Below are positions 23,566-33,357 of a stretch of 64,000 bases of DNA, piece by piece. Source of the DNA: Cristatella mucedo (Eukaryota; Bryozoa; Phylactolaemata; Cristatellidae); NCBI GenBank assembly GCA_009760855.2, contig WPIO01000010.1:1224001-1288000 (forward strand), read 5' to 3'. The position numbers were made by a program, and so were the translations under genes. Each line of letters begins with the position of its first letter. Positions within the stretch are counted from its first letter, which is position 1. Under the pieces are notes generated by a model. That model was not told the DNA's origin, did not search any database, and saw only the letters and a program-made list of their open reading frames with translations.

Positions 23566-24130
23566 ATCCTATTCCTGAAAAGGGCTCAGCCAGCATATCA
23601 TCTGTAGCTTTCGCATGCATTGTGGATTTCCTCTTCTTAAGTGACCTTTCGCTGGATGACCAAACTAGCTCAACTGTCTAGTCTACCTACTTTTACCTAG
23701 GTGTCATCATACAACTTGGGCTCACTTAGATAAGGACACTACAGCCAAGCAATCTCTTGCATTTTTGAAATCCTTGCAAGAAATTTGTGACTTGCAATTT
23801 GAAATTCGTGACTTGCGTGTTTTTTTGCACAAGTATGAATATGCTTATACCAGGTCCTAAGCCCACCAGCTTGACTTTTCTGTCATGAACACGGAAGCCA
23901 CATTCTCACCAACAGCACCAGCTCCTGGCCGAGTCTACCATTGAGTTCAACTTTCTGTCATCACCTTTAAGTCTCTCCACTTTCTGGCTCCAACTTTCCC
24001 ATTGGCGTTACTTACCGATCAGGCTTCGAATATTACCGCCTCATCTGGCCCCATGCTTTAATCTCATCCTGAAATCTTACAGAACTCACATCGACACAGG
24101 TTTCGAAATCATCTGACTTGGCTGCGCTAA

Positions 24131-25680
24131 AACCCACAAGTTAAACTCAGCCATTTTTGTCATGGCAAATTGATATTTATGAGCTTATGCTTGCTTGCAC
24201 TGAGCATACCATCTTCACAAAATTGAAGAGCTTTTTCCCAGGATACGCAAAGTGCCTACTACAGATTTTAATTTCAGGGTGGACGCGAAAATTTTAATTT
24301 ATTATAAATCTCTAAATGGATAGCTCCCTCTTTAATGTGCACTCTACAAGTATCCAGAAGCCTTACTATATAACGATCCGCTAGAGGGCATCGGTGATCG
24401 GCAGCTGCTCCTATTCCCTCGACCTTGGCCGCCTGGCAGCCACATGTCTTATTTCTACCCCATAATTTTCCGGTCTGGGGTTGTCACCAGTTCGATGGGT
24501 ACTCTTTGATTTTAATGATTCCGTACAATATTCGTCACCATTTGATCGGTGCTATTGGGTTATTTTGACACACATAAGACAACAGCGTCATCCAGCGGAG
24601 ACTGCCACCGTAGAAAAGCGGAGTTAATTCTTAATGCCTGACGCATTTCCCACTCCAGTGGGTCGGCTACCATGGCCATTTGCATCCCGGTGGTTTCTAG
24701 TGATCTATAATAATAGTAAGCTCGCTTTTTTGTCTGCCGGTAAGTCAGTCGGTAAGTCCATCACAGTCACTCACCTCACATTTAGACAGAGTCTTTATTG
24801 AAATATCAATAGCAGTTGGGACAGCAATGTTTTTCAAAAAGGAGATCATTTGCTAATGTACACATGTAGCTGCAACATGCACAGTCACCGTTGAAGATAA
24901 GTACTCAAATGCAATTTACCTTATGAATGATTTACAACTTTTAGGGTATTTCAAAGGGTAGCTATTGCATTCTAGAAGCTTTCGCTGTGCGCACTGCGAC
25001 GCTTTGCCGTGGCCCGAAGTGATTCTAACAAGCTTCCCGGCACTTTCCATGTTCCGCTTGGGCTAGCTGAATTGACTTTTTATTGGATTGCTGCCAAATG
25101 AACGTGACGAGTCGAGCTGCGCCTGCTTCCGGCATGCTATAGACATGCTTGGATCTAGTCTTTCCGGGATTCTTCAAGTTGTAAACTATATAGTCGCAAT
25201 ATTTAACATAAACTTAAATACGGTCAGCATGTCCATACGTTACGTGCACGCAGCTCAATCCAATTTGCTACTTGGAAAAACAAATAAATTTCATAAGATA
25301 ACATCTTTGTTCGTACTTAAAGATAATTCTTAAATCATTTTTCATTTTTTCTCCTATACAGATTATGCTCCATAATCTAATTGCTTTAAGCTGGGCAGTC
25401 AGTGGGGCTGGCTCACATTTTAGGTTGGCAGGCACTCAGACCATCTTCCAAAGCAAAGCAAAGAGTTATTTTCCCGTGATTTTTCACCGGTGCAGGCTAG
25501 TTTTCATATAAATCTGCGATCATTTACCCATCATTTCAATGTTGGCTACCAATTGTTTACCTAAATGAGCTGAGAATGAAAAGAAGGCAGTGGGAAAATT
25601 GCAAGCTTACCTAGCGAACACGGAAACAAGAAAAAGAATAAAGTAAGTCAATCTCTAATTCTAAAAAACTAAATAAGGTT
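24131..25680. other. AT-rich spacer, nothing firm
   Basis: About 1.5 kb without a recognised gene. A fragment at 24270-24340 translates to a possible L2-like YKSLNG segment. The rest is unassigned. Confidence 0.4.
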
Positions 25681-25683
25681 TAA

Positions 25684-26450
25684 TAAATAATAATAATATT
25701 GCACTTGATAAAGCGCCCTCAGAGAACTTAATCTCTTTCTAGGCGCTTTACATTTGCTGCAAAGTGATACGCAACAGAATAGTAAGTAAAATCATGCCTG
25801 AAAAACAAACAAAATGAATAACATGGTTAGGGGTTACATGCACTGGGTCAGCATGCAAATGTGGTTAGTGGCAGCATGAACAGTGTCAGCACGCATAAGC
25901 ACATCGAGGACGAATCACAAGGACCCACTAAATGCTGTCCTAAATAGGTATGTTTTTAAGTTTCTTTTAAATGTGGTCAGGTCAGGGGATGTTCTGATGC
26001 AGGTCGGGAGGGAGTTCCAGGCTGTGGGAGCATACGAGCTAAATGCACGGTCTCCAAAGGATTTAAGGTTTGTACGAGGTATTTCTAGACTGTTGGATTC
26101 CGAAAAGCGAGTGGTACGATGCTTTGCCTGATGGGGTAGTATATCTGAAAGATAGGCTGGAGCCATAGAATGAAGAGACCTAAAAGTGAGCGACAAAACC
26201 TTGAAGTCAATCCGTTGCTTGACTGGTAACCAGTGCAGGTCGGCGAGAAGTGGAGTAATGTGGCAACTGCGACGCTCACGACAGACAAGCCTAGCTGCAG
26301 AGTTTTGCACCAGCTGCAATCGCCTGATCGCACATGCTGGTAGGCCAGTAAGCAGCGAGTTGCAGAAGTCGAGACGAGATGTCACGAATGAAAACTCGCT
26401 ATGAAGTTTGTAAGGAGTGTTCCAAGAAATACCATATGAGTACATTATTA
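25684..26450 (-). mobile_element. best-preserved L2-clade LINE 3' end
   Basis: The minus strand carries a 176-codon open frame (26445-25915). It contains the L2-clade signature series [62 protein letters not shown] and [14 protein letters not shown]. These are the thumb/connection regions downstream of the polymerase active site. About 170 bases of 3' UTR follow, with TGCATGCTG-type repeats, then the conserved tail hairpin and a TTATTATTATTTATTA end. The lack of stops over 176 codons suggests a relatively young copy. It is 5'-truncated and inactive. Confidence 0.92.
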
Positions 26451-26744
26451 ACTGAAGGCTTTCTTAGAATGACAAGAGAATTTCAGAGGAAATTGAAGGT
26501 ACGATCATTCGTCGGAGCTTTTGCTAGTCCACCACCTTTTACTGGCAAAGCAGTATGATAAGTTTACTTTTTTAAGGACAAATTGGAAGTCTGGTTCTCC
26601 ATACTTCTGACCGTTTTCAAGGGCGCTCCGTTACAGTTTGCATAAACACAATTTCGCAAAGAACTGGCGTCCTACGGCCAATAAACTTTGGCTAGAAGTA
26701 TACCTAATACCAGATTGAGTGAACTGTTTTACTTTTACCGAAGG
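26451..26744. other. spacer, nothing recognised
   Basis: No gene, repeat or RNA was recognised. Confidence 0.4.
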
Positions 26745-26930
26745 ATCATTATGCCGGAAAAATAGTTACAGTGCATCCCTGAAGCATTGCTGCCAGAACA
26801 TGCCAGGAGAATAGCTGCAAGGCATGCTGAGAGAATTGATGCACAACATACCGGGAGAATGGCAGCAAAGCAAGCCGGTAAAATGGCTGCAAAGCTTGCT
26901 GGGAAAATGGCAGCAAGGCATGCGGAATGA
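26745..26930. repeat. 24-bp minisatellite, about six units
   Basis: Diverged 24-bp units resembling GGGAGAATGGCAGCAAAGCA. On the minus strand they give an 8-residue periodic peptide (CLAAIFPA, SFAAILPA, CFAAILPV and variants) without stops. The period is a multiple of three, but no gene context is visible. Confidence 0.85.
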
Positions 26931-27222
26931 GCTCTCTTAGGGCAGTTGGATTGCTGACGCAAATTCAGAAATTGTCCGCACTAGAGCTCGCCAGTGGAGG
27001 AGCAACGGAGAGTGATCTCGGCCGCCATTAGCCGCAACTCACTGGTGCATCTGGGAGCCTACAGTTCGCTCACAGGCAATGCTAGCCGTTCAACTACTGA
27101 AATGCGGTCAGTGCACCAGCATGCCTACTACTGAAAAGGTAGAGGTTCGCCTCGGCCATTCAGCTCCAGAAATAACCCCACTCCCGGTGTAAGTAAACAC
27201 CTTTGCTGCCCCCCCCCCCCGA
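26931..27222. other. spacer ending in a 12-C run
   Basis: Unassigned spacer. A homopolymer of 12 C occupies 27209-27220, directly beside the SINE tail. Confidence 0.5.
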
Positions 27223-27406
27223 CTAAATAAATAAATCCTAGCTAATTAAGCAGCCTCTTTTTGTATAGCGACAGAAGAGCCTCTACGGCTATCGCCACCG
27301 CTTGCAGTGGCCATAGAGGATTGTCCACCGCAGGATTTGAACCCACGACCTCAGGGCCGAGGCCGTGAAAAGCCACCGCCTTACCAAGTGAGTCATTGCG
27401 GCCCAC
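27223..27406 (-). mobile_element. SINE-A copy
   Basis: Minus strand: head with GGCCGCAATGACTCACTTGG, hairpin region, B-box-like GGGTTCAAATCC near 27340, GCAGTGG body motif at 27304-27310, and tail CTTAATTAGCTAGGATTTAT. It is well preserved. Confidence 0.88.
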
Positions 27407-27690
27407 TAGCAGGCTAGCATCGGGTGTCATTGCGTACATAAAGGAGCCACAAGAATCTAGCATACAGTTCCGCTAGGTAGCATTCCGTTCATATGAATTA
27501 AAAAAAGAGTCAAGATTTGTATTATGCCAAGCTGCTCGAACTTCACAACCCGCCCAGTCGTGGCTTAATTGATGCAGCCAGCAATCGTACAGTGCCCACT
27601 GCAAGCAGGGAAGACGGCCGCTAAGCTTCTTCTGTCGCTGTACGAATAAGGCCGATGAATCAGCCGGCATTTAAGGTTCACTTACTTTGT
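27407..27690. other. spacer, nothing recognised
   Basis: No gene, repeat or RNA was recognised. Confidence 0.4.
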
Positions 27691-28450
27691 TGCTTAAAAA
27701 AACCTCAAAGACGAATGACGACTTCCACCATATTCGCCCGAGCCGACACGACGTCGTTCAATCACTCGAAGCAGCTGGACCACCCGCTGCTTTTTTTGCA
27801 AGTGAAAAGCGTTACGAATGACATTAGGCGTCGTCACTTTGCTTACTCGAAAACCACTTCGGCACCCACTGCCGCTTATCCGAATCAGCCTCATCCTGAA
27901 TTTAAACGCTAGGCGCTCTGTCCGTCGGGCGCGATTCAATTCCCTGCCCTTGAGATAAATGAACTCTGGCACTTTGGTGAGATCCAGTTCTCCAAGTTTC
28001 GCCACTGCCCATCGCGAAAAAACTCAGCCGCACGCACTCTGCCTGCCGCTACGATCCTGCGTGGCGGGCGATCAGGGCCACCGAACTCCGGTCGTGAGCC
28101 GTTTACTTACGACGCCGCCGGATTGCAGCCAGCAGACGCCGCCCCCTCCCTCGGCTACAGGCGCGCGCTGAGACGAGCGGCAGTCCGCGAGCGACGGTCG
28201 CACCTGGCCAAGTGGACGCGGCTGAGCGTGCTCTGGTGTTGCTACTGGTGCAACCAGGGCCCGCGAGTTCGCTGCCTCGACGCTCTCGGTACGCCGCGAA
28301 AAGCACGGGAAGCAGAGGAAAACCTTTTAAATAATCGGCGTCAGCAACGCGATTACGGCGACGCCGCCACTTTGGAGAAATTCTTCACGGGTGAAGGCAA
28401 CAGTCCAGCCGCTTGAGCCAGGAGAAAAGGCTCGGAGAAGGCGCTCCAGC
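27691..28450. other. GC-rich island
   Basis: GC- and CpG-rich, with overlapping open frames on both strands and no recognisable domain. Possible promoter island. Confidence 0.4.
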
Positions 28451-28474
28451 GGCCGCCTCTCGTTGAATAGCGAG

Positions 28475-28566
28475 TTATTATTATTACAATTATTATTATT
28501 ATTATTATTAAAATTATTATTATTGTTACAGTTACTAGTATTGCAGTTATTATTACAATTATTATC
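28475..28566. repeat. ATT microsatellite
   Basis: Imperfect (ATT)n array interrupted by ACA. It resembles the (ATT) tails of the L2 elements, but no element body is recognisable next to it. Confidence 0.9.
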
Positions 28567-29573
28567 CTAAATAAAATACGCCCGCACCTGTAAACGCCAG
28601 CCCCGACAGGCTGAGTGCACCAGGGCACTGCTCGACGTCAATGCACTGCAGTGAGCCAACGTGTACAGAAAGCTGATGCTAGGTCAAAGGTTGAAGTTCT
28701 TTTTACGCGGACCCTATCCTCAGAGCACGATATATAAATGTAAATGAAATATAATTCATTTGCAGAGCGTCCCAAGAAAAAAATTCAGGTCAAAACTGGC
28801 TGTGTTTGTCGTGCTAAGCCTTTGTCATCCTTTCACTCACATGGCGTAAAAATGTCACAGGTAGGCTACTTGTGATCCAATCAACGTGAAATTTGAAGTA
28901 CATGCTCCTAAGTATGTGTTTCAATGTTGTATGGCGACAAATAAATTAACACTCTTGTTATTCCATGTCACCTGCATGCTTTGGCTCCTTAAGTTGGCTT
29001 CTCAGAGTGCTGTCACAACAGTAGTACTTGGTACCTGGTACATTGTACAACTTGGTCGATACTGGGCCGATCTGTGAAACTTGGAATATAGGTGGAGCTC
29101 ACCTGTCTCCACACTCCCCACCTAGGCATGTATGCATGATGGGTGTGTATGTATATAATGTGCCTGTCACAAAGTGTCCGTTGGCTGTGTTCGTGATGAC
29201 AGTCAACAGTTTGAGATGTCAAAAAAATTTTTAAGTTTTTTGTGGGGGGAGTGTCCAGTGGAAAGTCTTGCATTTTTTGAGTGGTTTGCTATATTTTTAC
29301 AAAAATATTTTTCTGACCGGAAAACTGAGGAGCTGCCTTTTACCAGCAGCGCTATACGTGACCTTGAACTTTTAAAGGTCATCATAAGGTCAAAACATCA
29401 GGTGTATTATATCAAACGATAGCTAATGCTACCAGTGTTCTTCGTGCCAATTTTCATGCCAATCAGTTTACTCGTCTTCGTACAATATTTTTTAAACATA
29501 CTTTTGGAGGGACAACTCCCCCTATTGGCGGCCATTTTGAGGGATAACTCCTACTACTGCCGGACTTATCCCC
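28567..29573. other. AT-rich spacer with nuclear-receptor-like motifs
   Basis: No gene was recognised. The notable content is the motif cluster at 29359-29392, annotated separately. Confidence 0.4.
29359..29392. promoter_or_regulatory. nuclear receptor half-site cluster (DR5 plus extended half-site)
   Basis: Two perfect AGGTCA half-sites (29376-29381 and 29387-29392) are separated by five bases, a DR5 arrangement of the type bound by retinoid-type receptor dimers. A reverse-oriented extended half-site TCAAGGTCA (plus strand TGACCTTGA, 29359-29367), of the type bound by FTZ-F1/ERR monomers, lies 8 bases to the left. Such clusters also occur inside invertebrate repeats, so function is unproven. 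Confidence 0.4.
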
Positions 29574-29685
29574 TTATTTTAATCTCTATTCAGGCGCTTC
29601 ACCTAGGCTTCGGGGCTCGAGCCCACGACCTCAGCCAGACCTTGATCAGGGCGAGCACCTTAACCGCTGAACTAAACCAGCTCAC
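29574..29685 (-). mobile_element. SINE-B copy, tail truncated
   Basis: Minus strand: GAGCTGGTTTAGTTCAGCGG head, GAGGTCGTGGGCTCGAGCCC T-arm/B-box segment, then GAAGCGCCTGAATAGAGATT. The L2-like hairpin is cut off just after its 5' arm. Confidence 0.82.
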
Positions 29686-29699
29686 GAAACATTGGACAC

Positions 29700-30350
29700 C
29701 CGCTACAGTTTATAGGTCTCGAGCCTATAGCACTAGCAGTCAGTGCAACGCGAGCACCGCGGCCACGATTATTGGACGGGAATTCTTGCGAATCCGTTGC
29801 CGCTCCCAGCAGCCCGACCGAGCCGTGCCGTGCCGTGCTGTCCTTACCTCTTGAAGAGGGAGTGGGGCACGAGAACTGGCAAGCGGCTGGCCTCCACGCT
29901 GCTCACTAGCGTCGCCATATTTCGCGCTCGCTTCCCGTTTGGGCGGCGACGTCTGGCGGGTGCGTGCATCGATTCGCGTAGCGCCGTGCCGCGCCGGCTC
30001 GTCTGAAACCAGCAACGACGGTCATTCAAGACTGGCGCTGGAGTCTAGGCTTGACCTCTAGGCCGGAAGCCGGAAGGCCGGAAGCAGACTTCTTCGCGCG
30101 TGCGCTCCACTCTCATTGCCATCATCCTCCCACGAGTGCTAGCAGCTCGCTGGAACGGACGGGTCGAGCGAGAGCGCTGGGCGTTTGGCTTGAGCAGCAG
30201 TGAAGTGGATACCGCTGCGGCAGGCACGCAGCGTGACTCGCCGTGCGACTCGCCAGTGCTCATGAGAAAACGAGTCGCACCTGCCCGCGGCGGCTCAGTC
30301 GCAGGGCTCCAGCGACGACGCGCTTTCGCCTAGCGATCTCACCTACGGCG
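29700..30350. other. GC-rich island
   Basis: CpG-dense stretch open on both strands in several frames, with no domain recognised. Confidence 0.4.
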
Positions 30351-30433
30351 CTGTTATCGTACCGATAAATAGTACATATTTTCTCTTGGCCACTTCCTTC
30401 GGAGAAATGGCACCGTCCATTTAAGCCCGATAG

Positions 30434-30451
30434 CGGTAACCCGGGTTACCG
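30434..30451. promoter_or_regulatory. 18-bp perfect palindrome
   Basis: CGGTAACCCGGGTTACCG is a perfect palindrome. Its 16-bp core GGTAACCCGGGTTACC recurs at 31214-31229, where it overlaps an X-box. Confidence 0.55.
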
Positions 30452-30538
30452 AATTTCCGCAAGTAGAATCACAATAAAATTATTTATTTCGCGGATACAA
30501 AATAAAGCATTTCGAAGTCGAAAACGCCGTTGACCTGA

Positions 30539-30823
30539 TTAAGGAGCAGAACCGTCAGACTCAGGTCTAAGCAATTTGAAGACCTCTGTGTGCTAGAGCT
30601 CAATGAAAGAATGTACGCTGTGGTTGGCTATAATGAGGATATAAAATATGTTAGTAATGATGTTCTGAACGCAATGGAACCGGTGTGCAAGTTCTTGGAA
30701 GCATTTCCCGGAAACTTCATTGCCACCCACCGATCTGAAAAAATTATGCAGGAGGTCTGCAATCGCGGCGCCAGTGCTCGCCTGGGTAGTGTCGCTGATA
30801 GTGAGGACGAAGATTGGCGATAG
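30539..30823 (+). other. candidate coding frame, unrecognised
   Basis: A plus-strand frame is open for 94 codons (first in-frame ATG 30611). Its composition is ordinary and protein-like: KQFEDLCVLELNERMYAVVG, NAMEPVCKFLEAFPGNF, then a C-terminal SVADSEDEDWR. The DNA here is not GC-rich, so openness is less trivially compositional than in the islands. The general layout recalls a transposase or other element remnant, but no family can be named. No convincing splice acceptor was identified. Confidence 0.28.
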
Positions 30824-31148
30824 AAAACGATATTGGCGCGACGTTGGCGGGCGCATCCGATATGGGGCAGACTCGTAGCAGAAAAAAAAGAGCATCAGCC
30901 CAGAAGGCTGCTTCGGGCGTGCTGATACGGTCTGCGGGGTGCAGAAGAAGGCACCAGCGTTCGTCCCAAATCGGCCATCAATCTTGAGCTATTTCTCGAA
31001 AAAACTGGTTCAATTTTCGCGATCGAGCCCTGGATCCTTGCTCTGGATCTGGTCAGCCGCTGTGCACTTTCGAAATAAAAATCATCGATTCAAAATCGCT
31101 GTCTTTCTGCTGACGATTAGAACACGACGAGCCCAACATTTTTAGCCT

Positions 31149-31229
31149 ATTTGCATATCATTTGGACCAATATTCGGGTAGTAATCGCAGTCCATGCGCT
31201 CCTGGGTTACCATGGTAACCCGGGTTACC
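31149..31229. promoter_or_regulatory. octamer, CCAAT and RFX X-box cluster
   Basis: An octamer ATTTGCAT (31149-31156) and a CCAAT box (31167-31171) lie just left of a perfect X-box palindrome GTTACCATGGTAAC (31206-31219). The X-box is extended to GGGTTACCATGGTAACCC (31204-31221). A second palindrome, GGTAACCCGGGTTACC (31214-31229), overlaps it. The X-box matches the known RFX-factor consensus, which is commonly found at ciliary genes. A GC-rich island begins immediately downstream. This looks like a compact promoter, but no gene start is assigned. Confidence 0.45.
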
Positions 31230-31925
31230 GCCACGGGTCTCATTTGCAGTTCACAGGGCAGTCTGGGCGCAGTTGGCCTGCGCACGACTGCATAGCAGCC
31301 GGAAGGCAGCGGCCCAACGAGATCGTAGCTACGTTCGCTAGTGGCTGCGCTCGGAGGACACTCGGTAGCGGGCGTCCGATAAAGGTGTCGGTGCTGCACT
31401 CGCTCACCTAGGGATCCGCCGTAGTGAACCGTCAGCAATTAGTAGCGCCTCCGCCACCGGTTCGCCAGCTCTTTCAGTGGGGACTCATTCAAGCAGCATC
31501 GAAAAGACTGCGCGAGCCATTGAACCATTGACCAGCCGTCTGTAGGCGGCCGCGGGAGGGGGGCGATCCTTGACCTACGTAGTAGGTAGGCGCGTACGCG
31601 ATACGGTACTACGGGTAGGCGATCCTTGACCTAGGCACTGGGGCGCCCGTTCCCTGGTGGGCAAGCGCAGAGCCGCGCGGGGCAAGCGTGGAGCATTTAG
31701 TGAGTCGAGTGGCAAAGCGGTTGCAGAGGAAGACGCATGCCGAGAGAAGGGGCCGAGTCCTTCGCACCCCGGAAAGCGTCGCAGCGGGGGAGGGGGGTGG
31801 CAGCGGGGCAGCTCCGTTAGGATTCTGTACGACGTGCCAGCGAGAGAAGTGCCTCCGAAAAGGAGACCGCTGCCCAGGCAAGCGTCTCCTTCAAACTCCC
31901 TCAATCCTAATGAATGACCGGCGGC
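31230..31925. other. GC-rich island downstream of the X-box
   Basis: CpG-rich DNA open on both strands in several frames. Possible 5' UTR or first exon of a gene driven from the X-box region; no coding frame stands out. Confidence 0.4.
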
Positions 31926-32142
31926 TGCCTAATCGATCTCACCGAAACAAGCTGCCGAGTTGCAGCTTTGCTGATTTGAGACTGCTTCGAATAGCTGGCA
32001 GCTGACCTTGGTATAAAAATCGCAGAATTAGCTGTATGCATTTTCTGTCCACCTTGGGTTAGCTCATTTAAATTTAGATTTTAATAGACAGCAATAGTGA
32101 CTTGCCCGGTGTCCTATAGACAGCTCGATGGAGAAGAGTAAT

Positions 32143-32310
32143 GCAATTATAATTATTGCAATTATAATTATCATAATAACTATAATTACTATATAATTAT
32201 ATATATATATATATATATATATAATTATTATAGTTGTATATAATTATAATTATAATTATAATTATAAATTATAATTATTGCATTTATAAGATGCAATTAT
32301 AAACGGGAGG
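32143..32310. repeat. AT-rich near-palindrome
   Basis: TGCAATTATAATTAT-type blocks flank a central (AT)n run and recur in inverted form on the right side up to TGCAATTATAA near 32294-32304. It could extrude a cruciform, or be a very AT-rich miniature inverted-repeat element or a decayed microsatellite. Confidence 0.7.
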
Positions 32311-33000
32311 GGTGGGTTCAGTATTTGCAGCGATTTAGGGGCCCAGTGAGCAGCCAGGTGGGAGCACAAGAAGCTCTTAGATATTCTCTAAATGGGCGGT
32401 GGAGAGTATTCACTTTCCTCGTGAAGAGGGGAGTCCTAGGTAAACTGACCCTACGTACTCACGACACCCCTACTAGGGTTTCAGTATCCTTAGTAGCATT
32501 AAGGGGTTAGAGGACGGATTGACTGGGACAATCCCGATACTACTCCATAGTGGAAGGACTAGGAAGGGGATCCTCATCTCCGGACGGCTGCCTCCAGATG
32601 GAAGGAAGAATATCACGGTTCCCTAAGTGCCAGCTCCGTAGTCCTATTCATCTGGGCTAATATAAACCCAATCGAGATTGGTTTACCTCTGAAGAGGTTG
32701 AGCTGGAACCTGTTGATGTATTTCCTCAACCCACACGGGTGAGGAATCCTAAGGGCATGTACAACCAGCGGTACACAGCATCCTTGGTCTTTGGAAGTAC
32801 ACAGCGACAAACGATGTCAAGCGAGTACGCACGAATGCAGAGGGGTAGACGTTTTTTTTACTGTCAAACCGGAAGGCCTTTCGTCACTTGGCGTGCAGCA
32901 GCCATCTAAAGCCAGCCGAGGTCTTTGCTCTCAGCTTTCGTTCTTTTGCTAACGCCGGCACAAGCAAATTCCGCCGTACATACTGGTACGAATGAAATTA
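32311..33000. other. unclassified stretch of distinctive texture
   Basis: Rich in AGG/CCT words and poor in CpG compared with its neighbours at 32311-32830. It has no long frame and matches none of the repeat families seen here. It may be part of an older mobile element. Confidence 0.3.
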
Positions 33001-33002
33001 AA

Positions 33003-33357
33003 CTATATAATTTGACTAATTCGTCGTGAATCAGCAGCAACTAAACTAAAACCGTCTAGACCGTAACCGACTCCAGGGCCAACGAATAATATCTTCATGC
33101 GTGCACCAATCATTCGGTCGCCAGCCAGCTTGGACATTTTAACGAGGGAGGCGTTTTCCGTAAACACAGCATACAACGCGGTCATTACATTATTTTTAAC
33201 TGGTAGGTTGTCTACTAATTCCAACCATGTCATTGCTGTAAGACCGCTCGAGAATACATTCTTAAGCCTTTTATTGCGCGAAAAATTGAGTTGCTTCCGT
33301 GAACGTAGGTAAGGATCGTGTTACAGAAGAGCACTGGTCGTTCGTTACCATGGAAAC
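33003..33357. other. overlapping open frames next to an X-box-like site
   Basis: A minus-strand frame is open from about 33320 to 33003 (106 codons, containing MTWLELVDNLPVKNNVMTAL and VKMSKLAGDRMIGARMKIL). The opposite strand is also open over most of it. No family was recognised. A second X-box-like site, GTTACCATGGAAAC, lies at 33344-33357. Confidence 0.28.

Larger units (their letters stand above)
22515..24130 (+). mobile_element. decayed L2-clade LINE, reverse transcriptase, nested insertions
   Basis: The plus-strand translation at 22516-22760 gives an L2-type segment (LDRITTVCLSRCVEYL, then ITSFLASGLVRASFKKP) that precedes the polymerase palm. After an interruption, 23060-23310 gives the palm with the catalytic motif as HADDLQLHL (about 23155-23185). 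From 23650 to 24130, frameshifted remnants correspond to the later L2 segments. The copy is split by a SINE-A on the opposite strand, a tRNA-Lys 3' half, a TA microsatellite and a SINE-B. It is inactive. A further possible L2-like scrap lies at 24270-24340. Confidence 0.75.

Noticed and set aside
28475-28566. Possible L2 tail
   Set aside because: Only an ATT array; the tail hairpin and 3' UTR words are absent.
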